A stretch of DNA of 64,000 nt from Oenanthe sinensis (lineage: Eukaryota > Streptophyta > Magnoliopsida > Apiales > Apiaceae). Positions 12,019 to 23,822 of this stretch are shown here, one piece after another. The position numbers and the translations under genes are program-made. The notes below the pieces were generated by a model, which did no database searches, was not told the DNA's origin, and saw only the letters and a program-made list of their open reading frames with translations. The DNA is taken from NCBI GenBank assembly GCA_028671895.1, contig CM053810.1, positions 28,933,501-28,997,500 of the forward strand, read 5' to 3'. Numbering within the stretch: position 1 is the first letter of the stretch; each line of letters begins with the position of its first letter.

Positions 12019-12322
12019 TAGCACTTTGTTTTATTTGTAAAAATAGCAATCTCTGTATTTACTACTGAATATTTTTCAAAGAGAGCATTTACTGTAAAAA
12101 GAAAGTGAGAGAGAATCAGTTGAATCAAGCTTTAATTGTTGTATTTATTGTTCAACTGATTATGATGCTTTTATGAATGTTGTAGCAAATCCTTCAATGA
12201 ATATAAAGATATATTCTTGAAATTCTGTGTCATCATTTATTACCTGCATTTATTTTATATTCTCTCATTATTCGAAACAGTTGTATTCACCCCCCCCCCT
12301 CTACAACACTTTGGACCTAACA

Positions 12323-12534
12323 CACTTGTCATGGGAATATTTCCCGAGACTTCAGTTCATTGAGTTGTCTATTCAACAACTTGATCTTGAATTGGATTTG
12401 TATTGTTACCAGAAATTATATGATCCATGCTAGTCTGTTCATCTACATGATCACCATCTTCTAGATACCCTTAATTTTCAAATGTTAGAGCATTTGTTCC
12501 TTGATCACTTTCAAGACTAGGAAACTTGGTTTCT
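12323..12534 (-). pseudogene. pol: E2 fragment: hinge between integrase and RT of an old Copia pol
   Basis: On the minus strand this reads a Glu/Asp/Asn-rich Copia hinge (KFPSLESDQG, then EDGDHVDEQ) with several stops. Its upstream end (12530-12534, GAAAC on the minus strand) rejoins exactly with 15621 onward when S1 is removed, giving a continuous FDETKFPSL. The left end is cut by insertion of E1. Confidence 0.75.
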
Positions 12535-15500
12535 GAAAGGATGTTCTTCTTTTCATATTTTCTAATCTTTTTAGTGTTTTAATGTTTATCTAATATTATT
12601 AAATTTAGATAGATTTTATGAAGTAACTAAATCACTTAGTAACCTCCCATAGCATTATTTGAGTGATCCTCTCAAGAGTTAAATGTTAATTTCTATAAGC
12701 GGTTATCTTCTTAAAACTTCTATTTTAATAGAGCAAAAAGTTCGAAAAAGAAATGTCATGTTATGATATTTTTTAGAAGACTATTACTATATTAATATGA
12801 AAAAGTAAAGATTTTTCGGTACCTTAATATATAAATCTTTTTCTAGATAATATTGTTTATTGAAATTATGTATTTTCTAAAGGAACTACCAGAATGAAAA
12901 ATCATATATCTCAATGAAAATATTATTTGTGTAATTTTTACCTTTGTCTCCTATTTATAATATAATTTTCTCCCGGTGTTCCATTTTATCTTTTATTAGG
13001 AGAATTATATTTTAAATATACTAGTAACTTCCCACAGGCTCTCAACTATATTTTATACATGAGTATACTAGTAAACAATTTTATTCAAGTCAAAACTTTA
13101 GCTTAAGGGTTGATTTATTTCGTCCAATGGCTATATGTATTTTATTTAAATATGGGACACAACTTTATCATATTTTGATCTAAATAATTACTTTCATTTG
13201 TTAGAATGATTTGAAACTTTTTATGGGTCATTAGAATAATGTAAAATAAAATTAGATTTTTTCTCATAATTTTCTGAGAACGTTTATTTTCGAGTCAGTT
13301 CGTCCGGTTTGTATTTTATTCATTTTTCAGGAAAATATTCCGAAAAATATTTTTCCAGAAAGAATATTATTTATAATATTCCCAGAAAAATAAATATATT
13401 ATTTTCACAATTATTGTATTTATTAAGGAATTTTTGTATTACGTTATTATTATTATTATTTATTACGTGTTTATTTGATTAATACGAAACAATAAACACT
13501 AGTTGACTTGGTCCAACCCAAAATACTACTCCCACCAATACAATTCAGATTTCCCCCAAAGGAATTCAAATTCCCCCTCCCCCACTAATTCAAAATTTGA
13601 GAGCATCAATCTCAACCTTTTATTTCAAATCAATCCCCATCATTTATTCCCCACAAGTATCTCCATAAATACAACCTCCACCCCCTCATTTCTCTACACC
13701 AAAGAGCCAAAACACTTCATATTTTTTTGAAAGCTAGTATCATTATTTTATGGATGTATTCTCTCTTCCTTATTTCTAGATTGTCTCTCTAGAATACTTC
13801 TCCCAATTATAACATATTTTGTTCTAATTTTCAAGTTCTTTAACAAAAGAGTGTAATTTCTAAACTAGCTTTGAATCTATCATTTCTCTTCAACACCAAG
13901 CTTAAACATCTTAGTCCAAGCTAGTTAAAACTCGTTTGCCTTGAAAAGAGGAAGAAAAAATCATTTTCGATTTTTCCGACAAAATTCTGACGAGTTTTTC
14001 CGGCGAACTTTTAATATTGTTTTTTGGTTCATTTTTGTGGTGTTACAAAGAGGAAATCTTTTTGGCTTACAAGTCTTTAAAATGCCTTGAATTTTGTGAA
14101 CAAATCATTTATGAAGACCCAATAAATCTTCAAACCCATTTGGCTTTTTATAAACTCATTTGACCTTGAAATTTGTAGATCTATATAAAAGGATCAGAAC
14201 CAAGCATTTCTAAGTTGATTCTCTTATTCTATAAGGGCTCCATTTAGCCCATTAGTAGCCTTGAATATTCGGCCCATTTCGTATTAGAAAAATCCGGTTA
14301 CTTGGATTTTTCCGGTCAAAATTCCGGTGAAGTTCTCAGGCAAGCTTCTTGGCCATATTTGGAAACTGTAAAGGCTTCATTAATTTCCCTAGTTCTTTTG
14401 CATAAATTCGGCTTAACTTGGTACAAGAAAAATCTGACCAATCGTGATTTTTCTGATCAACATTCCGGTGAATTATATCGGCGAACTTGTGAAGACTTTT
14501 TGAGAAAGATTTAGCCTATACAAAGAGAATCAATTAAAAATATTTTATTTGAGCCTTAACCGGTCATATACGCTCCTACATTTCTTATCCGGCAACTAAG
14601 TGCCTAAAAAGAAAGTTTGAATTTAGACTTACACTATTTAGTGTTTATTTTAATATTATTCTCTTTACTTCCTTCGGTGACCGATATTTTTCTTATATGA
14701 ACACTTGTTAGTGGTTCGTATAAAAAGGTCTATATTATGTATCATTCGGTACTGATTATTAATATATATATTAGGCCATTAAATTTATATTTGGCATATA
14801 TATTAATATGTTTGGGTTTACACTCTAAGAGTTATATTCGTATTTATTGCCTAGTTGCTTTAAATATAACTCGTGTAAATCGGTTATTTAATATTCTTAC
14901 TTGTTAGACTTGTTAGAATATTATTTAATTGTTCCACCGGCTTAGAACAATAACATTCTAGACCAAAACTCTTTCTTTCTTTGAAAGGTGATTTTTGTAG
15001 ATATTGTATTCTACTTACGTGAAGTGATCCTTGTTCTAAGACCCAAGACTTATGTATTCTAACGGAGAGATAGTTACCTTTGCGCCGTGAGGAAAAGGAA
15101 AGACCCAAGACTCGATCTAATATCCAAGATCGTAATTTGTTAGAAGTACAAATACTACACCAAGGGCTACAACGGCTTTGAGGAAATAGCGGGGAGTTAT
15201 TGTCCGAGACAAGTCTTGTAGGTTTTTGTACAATTATTTTGAGAAAGTAACGGGAAGTTACGTTTCAAGATAAATATTTGTATGTTGTAAAGGCTTCTCC
15301 ACCTATGCTAAGGAGTGTGTTTAAGTAACAAAATCTCGAGATCGGGGAGGTGCTCGGGGACTGGACTATGGAGGCTTATATATTTAGTTAACAATATATA
15401 AGTGGTCCTAAATAGGATAAAAATCCTTATGTGGTATTCTCTTTCCCTTACTCTTTATTTTCCGAACTTAAAAAATGGATTAAATAGGGTAATAATTTTT

Positions 15501-15615
15501 AAGAGGTAAAGAAATATTTTTAAAACGCCAGTAATATTTTAAAAGGGTAATTAAGTTATTCAACCCCCCTTTTATCTTAATTAGGTCATTACTACCCATT
15601 ATTTGGAACCTATCA
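12535..15615 (+). mobile_element. S1: 3.08-kb LTR-like insertion with GTTTC target duplication
   Basis: Bounded by TGAAAGG... and ...CCTATCA, and flanked by identical GTTTC at 12530-12534 and 15616-15620. It has a TATA-like TCCATAAATAC (about 13661) and a CAACCCCCCTT block about 55 bp from the end, as in the other Copia LTRs here. No gag or pol is seen inside. The TCCGGTGAA / TTTTTCCGG motifs at 13970-14480 recur within it. The simplest reading is a very long solo LTR or a non-autonomous unit. Strand is inferred from the TATA and C-run order. Confidence 0.7.
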
Positions 15616-15682
15616 GTTTCATCGAAAGTAACATTCATACTTTCCTCCATAGTTCTATGTTCAATAATATAGACTATGTATA
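15616..15682 (-). pseudogene. pol: E2 fragment: end of integrase domain
   Basis: The minus strand reads EHRTMEESMNVTFDE, the conserved C-terminal integrase segment of Copia pol, trapped between S1 and S2. Confidence 0.8.
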
Positions 15683-17263
15683 TGTTAGTATTGGTGTCCT
15701 AGAGATAATACTTTTAATGTTTTATTGAAAACAATTATGTTATGTGATTATTTAATTAATATTTATTATATCTTTATTTACTGCATCATAAATTGAAAGA
15801 ATAATAAATATCCTTGGAATATAAATACGTAATATATGTCTTTAAGTATGTAACTTAAAAATGAGATTATATGAACAGTATTTTATTTCTAAAATTTCCT
15901 AATCAAGTATTATTATTTAAGGACAATAATAATGCAATAAGACTAGTATGTTTGTTGACAGATGACCACATCTCATTGGTCATAGGTATGGTGATACTAA
16001 AGTCAAGAACATAAGTGTATGTATCAATACATGACACTGGAAAGACCCGCCGTGAGATTCCACATGTTAATAAGTGTCATAAGAAATCTCACAGTGATAA
16101 TGATGTAATGATCCTCTGACTTGAAATCATTATATTTCTATACGAGAATTAATATACTTTGATTACACTCAAAGTTACCTTTAACCGGGTAATGGTAAAG
16201 GTGCACATTGGGTATGCTATGAATCGTAAGAGGAATATGAATGATAGATATAGGATTTAACCCTCCAATTCTAGGAGTGATATTATTGGGCTCTTGATTG
16301 AGTGGGACTATGAAATGCATGGCCATGCTCAAATATTGATTTGTTTAAATAGTCTACTCATTGATCAAGGAAACTGAGATTAAACGTTGAAGAGGATGAC
16401 ACTATACATGCCTCGAGTTTGATCTATAATATAAGGTTAAAGGGATTATATTACATTGCACATTATTCACGAAAGGTTTAATTGAATCACCAATTATTAT
16501 TGTTACTTGGGTAGCAATGATGTATTACTAGATGCCGCTCATTGTTTATAATTTTATTATTGAATATTAAAATTATTGACAACGTAATAATAACCTAAAG
16601 GGTCACATACAAAGAATGTCAATACAGGTGTTTATTTAAATTACGAATTTAAATATATTATTGTTTATTCGAATTTAATTATTAAATTAATTAAGTGGGA
16701 CTTGATTAATTATATTATAATTCAGATTTAATAAGTATTATTATTATTCGAATTTAATTATTGAATTAATTAAGTGGTACTTGATTAATTATATTATAAT
16801 TTAGATTTAATAATAATAATAATCCAAAATCAGAATGGGTTTTGGAAATCACATGGATTAGGGTTAGGCCCAAAATCTCTCTCTCTCTCCCATATATATA
16901 CATAATGATGTATAGTATTAGGGTTTAATCATCAGATTTTGTTTTAGAGAAAAACCCTAGCTGCTCAACATCAAGAGAGGCTAGAGAGAGAGAGAGAGGC
17001 AAACAATTCAGCTAGTACCGACTCCGGTGATCGTAGAACGATCGGACATTCGTGTGGACTTCTTTGGAGAGCAGATCTTTGCAACAAAGGGATGGTATGA
17101 TTCATCATTTCTGGACCTCCATTAAACATCATATGGAAATCTTTGTTAAGGTACAAACTTCTTCACCATAATCATCCAAAGTTATACATGGATCCTGCGA
17201 TATGGTTTCGTTTTTTATTATTTTACGTTATATCCGCTGCGTTTTCATGCCCGAAACCCTTCA
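15683..17263 (+). mobile_element. S2: 1.58-kb solo LTR-like insertion
   Basis: Starts TGTTAGTATTGGTGTCC and ends ...CGAAACCCTTCA. The flanks are GTATA (15678-15682) and GTATG (17264-17268), a duplication with one transition. Internal landmarks match the E5 LTR type: an ATATATATAC TATA region near 16890, an AAACCCTAGC leader, and a closing CCGCTGCGTTTTCATG block like the E5 LTR end. It contains a 79-bp tandem duplication (16665-16743 and 16744-16822). No coding sequence is seen. Confidence 0.72.
16665..16822 (+). repeat. 79-bp tandem duplication inside S2
   Basis: Two adjacent copies beginning TTATTCGAATTTAATTATT, offset by 79 bp and differing at a few bases. AT-rich. Confidence 0.85.
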
Positions 17264-18334
17264 GTATGCAGTTCTTTCTATATTATATCCCATAAAAATT
17301 TCTTTCAAATATTTTGGTATCAAACTTGTCTTTGATGTCATTTGAATCCTTCATTATATAGTATTTTCTTCCAAAGACATGAAAATACTTGACAATAGGT
17401 TTTCTTCCTATCAGTAATTCATAAGGTGTATTTCAAAATATTTTGTGTATCACATTCCTGTTCTGAGTGTAACAGTCAATGTTGATGACTTCTAACTCCC
17501 TAGAAACGAGTAGATAACTTTGCTTCACTCAACATTGTTCTTGTTACTTTAATTAAAGTAATGTTCTTCCTTTCCACCACACTATTTTGCTGGGGTGTCC
17601 TTGGAGGTGAGAACTGTTGAGATATTCCATTGTCCTTACAGAACTCATTCATAACACTATTTTTAAACTCAGTGTCATTGTCACTTCTTAAGATCATATT
17701 TGGGATTTTTGTCAAGCACCCTTACAAGATCAATGATTTCTTGAGCTGCTTCATCCATGTGATTTCAGGAACCTTATCCAAGAGTATCTAAAGAAGTCAT
17801 CTACCATCACTAGGGCGTATATTTTCCTTGCTAGTGAATTAGTTGAATAGCTTCATTTATAGTATCACTGTGAGTCCTTTTGCGTGAATCTCTTTTTAGT
17901 TTTCTTTTTTGACAATCCTCACACAATCCTTCTTGACAAAACTCAAGTTGAGGAAGTCATTTCACTAATTCTCTTTTCATCAAATAATCATTGTTTTGAA
18001 GTTCAGATGTGAAAGGTTCTTGTGCCTCAACTGAATCTTATTTGTTGAAGCTTTGCTGTTGAAACTAGTAAACTTTATCTTTTCTTACTGAATCTAGGTT
18101 TGCAACAAATAAGCTTCCTTTCATTATACCTTTTAGAGATTCCAGTCTAGTCTTCTTGTTGATGATAGAGCATATGTCTTCTTCTTGAAACCTCTTTCAC
18201 AAAACTGAGTTACACTCAGTAAATTGTGCTTCAAGCCACTAATGAGAGCTATCTTCTCAATGACAATATTTCCAATTTCTAGTATGTCATATCCCATTGT
18301 AAACCTAATGCTGTTGTCTTTGATGAGTTGCAGA
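17264..18334 (-). pseudogene. pol: E2 fragment: protease end, GAG-pre-integrase and integrase of an old Copia
   Basis: Read on the minus strand: a protease C-terminal part (GNIVIEKIALISGLKHNLLSV, about 18300-18190), a degraded GAG-pre-integrase zone with frameshifts (about 18150-17870), the integrase core (RSDNDTEF, PPRTPQQN, VVERKN; 17715-17500), and a segment running to GYNIERTAY at about 17275, where S2 interrupts. Several stops and frameshifts mark it as the oldest Copia in the window. Everything upstream of the KDNS segment is missing at 18335. Confidence 0.85.
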
Positions 18335-19200
18335 AGGAGGGTTGAATGCAACACTATAATCCTTTTTGAAATTCTCTTACTTAAACTAACAACTATTTAA
18401 GTAAGAACATATTATAATGAAAGAAAAAACACAAGCAATAATTTAAAATTAATGTATTATTAATGTTGTGTGCTACAACTAACTGGAATAATGAATTCCA
18501 ACTTCTAAGTGTTTCAACAGCTTGAAAGCTATTGTTACAAGCTTGAGAGAGAATACAAGTTCTATTTTTAGCTTCTTGTTAAAGTACTGTGTGAAGTAGC
18601 GTTTCTATCATACACACTTCACATTTACAAAGTACTTTTTGTGTAATCCTATAATACTACCAGAAATAGAAATTTGCTTTTCTAAAGTGGTCTTGGATGT
18701 ATTCTATTTGTGGTTGAAGAGATCTCCTTAAATTGCTCTTATTAGATCTTGAATCCTTTAGTTCTTTAACTTTATCCTCATGCTCTCTCAAGTTACAGTA
18801 GTAGACTTTGACATGATTGAAAACCTGTCCTGGAAACTCATGTGATGAACAGTACAATCATGCTTCTTGAAACATACTATCAACTTCTAAAATTACTATT
18901 TAAACCTTTGCTTCCATACTGTTGACAGTTAGTCATCTTTCGCCAATGTTGCTGCCATTGAAAGGTACTGTGTGAAAGACACTGCCACAGCTGCGCTATT
19001 CTTGCTGTCAACTTCCGTCAAACTTATTGTCTGCATACCTGGTGTCTTCATATTTCATCTGTACGCCAAGTTTGATGTCACGTGCGCCAAGTTTGTTGTC
19101 ACATGCTTCATGAATATTACTCTAATTTAAACATATTGTCTTCAGATTTGAGACAATATCATTCCAGAGTACTATCAAGAATTGAAACATGTTGTTCCTG
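18335..19200 (-). mobile_element. LTR-like remnant of another minus-strand Copia
   Basis: Begins inside the E2 protease with TGATGAGTTGCAGAAGGAGGGTTGAATG on the plus strand (quoted in part: GAAGGAGGGTTGAATG). Its layout matches the LTR ends of E4 and E6, where a G-run plus TTGAAT lies about 20-35 bp from the LTR edge. The other edge and a target duplication could not be found, so the right limit is approximate. Confidence 0.4.
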
Positions 19201-20310
19201 AACAAATAAATAAACTTCTACGATCTATTTTTTTATTACTTTGGTTCTAGACAATATTTTTTAAGATACATTACTTTGGTTCTAGATAATACTTTTTAAG
19301 ATACATAATGTCATCTATTTAATCATAGAATCCTACTATTTAAATGACTGTTACATGAGACATGGTGTCTTACATTGGCAGTTCACTTAATCTTTTCTAG
19401 ATTAATTAAAATTACAATTGATTAATTTAGTCGGTAGCCCCCGGTCCTAACCGTTTCTCTTATTTAAAGATTAAATAATACTATGTGGTACGAATTCTAA
19501 ATTTATGTATTGTAATAAATAAAATTTTATTATTTAATACAAATATTTATATAATTTATATTCATTTATGTGTTCCGAGTCCGGCTGATATATTTTGTTT
19601 TGGGCAACTACGGCGGAAATTAAATTTTATTTTTATTTTTCAGTTACCAAAATTAATTATTGTACATAATATTATTGTTCCAGATCATGTATTTAACTTT
19701 TGAAAGAAGGAAAGGGAGTTTTTTTCAAAAATACGAATTTTTCTTTTTGCAAAAAATACGTTTTTCTAATATCATTTTTTATAAAAATACAATCTTTTAA
19801 TTTAATTTATAAAAATACAATTTTACAACTAAATATAACTAGATATAATTAAAATTAACCTTAAATACAACCGGAGAAACTTTGGTTTTGAGCTGTATTT
19901 ATATTTCATTGTTTTTATAAAAATTATATTTTTATAAAAAAATCAAAAAATAATAAAAACATAAATTAATTTTTTTAAAAATAGTACTTTTTATAATTTT
20001 CCTAGAAAGATTAAACTCGAGAAATATTACAACAAAAACGTTAAAAGTAAAATGATTAATTAGGTGCTTGTCTACACTATAATAGGAAGTCATTTTCTGT
20101 TAAATTTAAATTTTTAAAGAAATTATAATTTATGAAAAATATAAAATAATGTTTAATAATTATGCAGAAAGTAATTTTCTATGAAAAGGGCAAGTTAAGG
20201 GGAATATTTTATAGATATATAATATTTTAAAAAACTTTTACTTCTGTAATACTAATACGAACCAAATAAATTTATAAAATAACCCTTCGTTGTAGTGTAT
20301 TTTAACTTCA
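19201..20310. other. Non-coding AT-rich DNA upstream of XYLT
   Basis: Poly-A/T-rich with simple A-runs (about 19720-20000). No ORF with recognisable homology and no clear element ends. The promoter of XYLT presumably lies in the last few hundred bases. Confidence 0.5.
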
Positions 20311-20317
20311 TATAAAT
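20311..20317 (+). promoter_or_regulatory. Candidate TATA box of XYLT
   Basis: TATAAAT, about 90 bp before the duplicated 5' UTR segment and 309 bp before the ATG. It is the nearest clear TATA upstream of the CT-rich leader; alternatives exist in this AT-rich DNA. Confidence 0.45.
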
Positions 20318-20403
20318 TTTACTGTCAACCAAACAAGTGCGTACACTGATGATATACACACATGTAGCAACATAGATTCAACAGCACAAGTGTGTAGACT
20401 GTA

Positions 20404-20592
20404 GTTCTGGATCTGTGGAAACTCACAAGAAAAACCAACGATCTCTCTCTCTAGACTCTCGCGGCCGCCTCTCTCGGTCTCTCTCTCTCTCTCTCTCTTT
20501 GTTCTGGATCTGTGGAAACTCACAAGAAAAACCAACGATCTCTCTCTAGACTCTCGCGGCCGCCTCTCTCGGTCTCTCTCTCTCTCTCTCTC
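20404..20592 (+). repeat. 97-bp tandem duplication in the XYLT 5' UTR
   Basis: The segment from GTTCTGGATCTGTGG through GCGGCCGCC to the (CT)n run occurs at 20404 and again at 20501. The copies are nearly identical, differing in the length of the CT run and one extra CT. Confidence 0.9.
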
Positions 20593-20619
20593 GGAGGAAG
20601 AAAGAGAGAGACAACTAGT

Positions 20620-23600
20620 ATGAAGACCAAAACTTTGAAAATCATAATATTCCTCTTCTTCATCAACACGATCACCCTTTTTCTCTACTTGTTATCTCAC
20701 CCTGATTTCTTAAAACCCCACCCTTCTCACTCCCCTCCTTTACCCCACCAACCCAATCACCATTTCTTGGGCTTCTCTCCCGTCAATTCTTTCTCCAAGC
20801 CATGGCCCATTCTCCCCTCTTATCTCCCCTGGTCACCCAACTCCAATGTAAAGTTCGCATCTTGTGAAGCTTTTTTTGGTAATGGATTTAAACGACCCAT
20901 TTATCTGCTCAACTCGTCCTCTTCCGGGTCGGGTTGGTTTCGGTGTTTCAAAAGTGATACTTTGTTGACTTCTGTTTGTGAAGCTGGGATTATTAGGATG
21001 AGCCCCGGGATGATTAATATGTCTCATGGCGGTGAGGTGTTGGAGAGTGTGATTGGGAGGGGGGAGAATGAGGAGTTGCCTGTTTTTCAGGATGGAGCAT
21101 TTGATATTCGGGTTGAGGATGAGGCTAAGTATGGGGAAAAGCTTGTTACTCCGTATTTGCTTCATCGTGTGTATCCGCAAGGGGAGCTTATTATGCATAC
21201 TATGCGGAGCTTGATCAATTCGATTCGATTCGTTTCCAAAAGTGAATTTAAATGCTCAGAGGTAATTGAGATTGTCTCTTTGGTTGCGGTTATAGTTTTT
21301 GTCTGATTGTTGTTAATATTTAATGCTACTTTATTCTCGACAACATAGCTCATAAGTTAAGATAATTTGGACAAGAAAGCGACCTTAGTTTTATACTTAT
21401 TATGCTGATTATTATGGTGAGTAAGCTTATCGATGGATTAGCATTCTTAGTGATCGATAGTTTTTAGCTCATAAATATTTAATGCCACTATACTCTCTAC
21501 AACATTACTCGTATGTTAAGAATTAAGATAATTTGGACAAGAAGCGACCTTAGTTTTATACTTATTATGCTGAGTAAGCTTATCGATAGATTCTGGCAAA
21601 AAGAAAAAAAGAAAAAAAAAGCTTATCAATAGATTAGTATTCTTAGTGATTGATAGTGTTCAGTAGTATAATGGTGACATGCCATTGCGATGGTTTTGGT
21701 GATTTAGGTTTATGATTATTGGATTCGAAAAGTGAAGGTGCTAAGACTTTTTATAAATCAGGTGAATGTATATTACTACAATATTTCTTAATCCCACAAT
21801 TGCAACTTTTTTCTTTTGGGTCAACTTGAAAATTTTAAATATTGACCCACACACACATACCTCCATTTGTGGCTTGAACACTCAACTTTTTTATCTTTTA
21901 AGGTCATGCTCAATTTTTTTGTTTTTTGAGGTCATGCTCAATTTTTTTGTTTGGTAGTATTGTCCAGAATTCATTTTTTAAAAATACATATGCAACTACA
22001 TCATATATATACAATCCCTTGTTCCTACAACATACAAGGGATTCGCAAGGTTGTGGGATTTGGCGGGAGAAACACATGGAAACACACTTTTCATACATAA
22101 CAAGTGAAAGTGTCACAAAACCTTTCACATTATATGTCATTGCGGTGACTCTTTAGAAAATAAATATAATCTCATATTAGTAGGCGCAGATTAGATTTCC
22201 ATGTTTTACAGTATTACACCATTAATAGTTGTTGTTTTTTTGTTATGAAACATCTATGTTCTAATATTAGGAAATAATATAGGGTACAAATGTCATGAAA
22301 GTCCTATCCATGATTTATCATGCAAGAAATGTCTCCAGATGTATCTTTTAAATATTGTACCATCTCTTGCAGTTTTGTATAAAAGTTCTTGACTTTATAG
22401 TATCTATCTTCAGTGGGTTGACGAGCCAACACTTTTTGTTACACGCTTTGAGTATGCAAACCTGTTTCATACAGTTACCGACTGGTATGCTGCATATGTG
22501 TCTTCTAGAGTAACTGGCTTGCCCAATCGGCCTCATCTGGTATTTATAGATGGTCACTGCATGGTACGTATGCTCAGCTTTACATCATTACTGTATTTCT
22601 AGATTGTAATTGTTCTTGTTGGTGTAATGATGATTTCCTGGTTGCAAATTTATAATGTGCAGTCTTTCAGATATAAATATTTTATGTCATCTTGATTTAG
22701 ACATATGTGAAACATAATATATTGTGTTATATTTTCATATCCAAACCTGTCCAAGAAATTTAACTAGTGTGGTTACTCATTTACCTTGATACTGCTGTGT
22801 ACATGCTTTTTCATTCTTTCTTGTAATATGCTATGTATGTGATGGGAAGTAGTCACACATTAGTTTTTGCGTTTCAAATTCTTCAGAATTTATATGTTTT
22901 AATTTATCTAAAGGAGGTGAATTTTGATGTATATTTAAGACACTATATTGAGCCCATGGAAATTCTGGTTGCTCACGTGCTTATCTACTTACCTGGTTGA
23001 TGGTTTAATGTAAGCAAACAAAATATATCATAGATATGTTCTGCACAGAACCACCATGCAGCATAGAATTATCTTCTTAATGTCTTGGCAATGTTCCAGG
23101 CACCCTTGGAAGAAACATGGAAAGCAATGTTCTCGAGCCTAAGATATGCTAAAAATTTTAGTGGACCTGTTTGTTTTCGCCATGCTATCCTTTCACCTTT
23201 GGGATATGAAACTATCTTATTCAAAGGGCTGACTGAAAACATAGATTGCCATGGAGCTTCTGCTCATGATCTGTGGCAACAACCTGATGATCGGAGAACA
23301 GCTCGCATATCTGAGTTTGGTGAGATGATAAGAGCTTCCTTCGGTTTTCCAGTGGACAGGCACCAAACTTCAAAGCCTGACGCAGGCCTAAATGTTCTCT
23401 TTGTTCGGCGTGAGGATTACTTGGCTCATCCACGCCATGCTGGTAGGGTTCAAACAAGGCTCAGCAATGAACAAGAGCTTTTTGATTCGATAAAGCTCTG
23501 GGTATCAAAACATGTAGATTGTAAAATTAATTTAGTCAATGGGATATTTGCCCATATGCCCATGAAAGAGCAGATCCGGGCAATTCAGGATGCCTCGGTC

Positions 23601-23822
23601 ATCATTGGGGCTCATGGAGCAGGTCTTACTCATATAGTGTCAGCCTCACCAAAAGCAGTTATTCTAGAGATCGTTGCTGCTGAATTTCTTCGTCCGCATT
23701 TCGCACTTATTGCAAAATGGAAAGGGTTAGAGTACCATCCTATATTCTTGAAAGACTCGTATGCTAAGCCTTTGGTTGTCAAAGAGAGACTCGGTGGCAT
23801 TTTGAAAACCCTTGGATGCTAA
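20620..23822 (+). CDS. XYLT: Beta-1,2-xylosyltransferase (N-glycan core xylose), GT61, three exons
   Basis: Exons: 20620-21261, 22414-22563 and 23100-23822 (GT-AG introns, all phase 0), giving 504 residues. The enzyme transfers xylose from UDP-xylose to the core beta-mannose of N-glycans in the Golgi (EC 2.4.2.38). Residues about 6-25 are a single hydrophobic anchor (type II Golgi protein), followed by a Pro/His/Ser-rich stem. Hallmarks shared with Arabidopsis XYLT: PWPILPSYLPW in the N-terminal part, RFEYANLFHTVTDWY in exon 2, FRHAILSPLGYE, DDRRTARISEFGEMIRA, FVRREDYLAHPRH (about residue 365) and the GT61 GAHGAGLTH motif (about residue 434), ending KTLGC. The first in-frame ATG (20620) follows a CT-rich leader and fits the family start. 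No lesion seen; expected to be functional. Convergent with RPS8. Confidence 0.95.
21317..21660 (+). repeat. Diverged tandem duplication in XYLT intron 1
   Basis: A segment containing AAGATAATTTGGACAAGAA, GCGACCTTAGTTTTATAC and AAGCTTATCGAT occurs around 21357-21465 and again around 21525-21655 with small indels. Confidence 0.75.

Larger units (their letters stand above)
1..12322 (+). mobile_element. E1: Sirevirus-like Ty1/copia retrotransposon, 5' LTR outside the window
   Basis: In order: untranslated leader, gag, integrase-RT-RNase H, a spacer with a GATCGAGATC-rich array, a long third ORF, a polypurine tract and a 3' LTR starting TGAAAGG. The integrase-before-RT order is diagnostic of Ty1/copia. 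The size (over 12 kb) and the extra ORF after RNase H fit the Sirevirus/Maximus lineage. It is not intact: one stop in gag, loss of protease plus the integrase N-terminus, one stop in pol and two in ORF3. The right end falls in the hinge of an older minus-strand Copia (E2). The exact last base is either 12322 or 12324. Confidence 0.9.
11025..12322 (+). mobile_element. E1 3' LTR
   Basis: Begins TGAAAGGCATAGG right after the PPT. It contains the GATCGAGATC array, a TATA box (TATAAAAG, 12011-12018) and a C-run (about 12290-12300) close to the end ...GGACCTAACA. The 5' portion matches 63446-64000 closely, confirming the left boundary. The right boundary is set by a TG...CA rule and by the resumption of E2 coding sequence; 12324 is also possible. 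Confidence 0.85.

Noticed and set aside
18335..19430. Complete LTR with target duplication inside the E2 protease
   Set aside because: GTCTT-type flanks were sought but no matching right terminus was found, so only a remnant is reported.
20512..20619. N-terminal extension of XYLT upstream of 20620
   Set aside because: The upstream in-frame start is GTG inside a CT-rich leader. The first ATG is at 20620 and gives the expected short cytosolic tail and membrane anchor.
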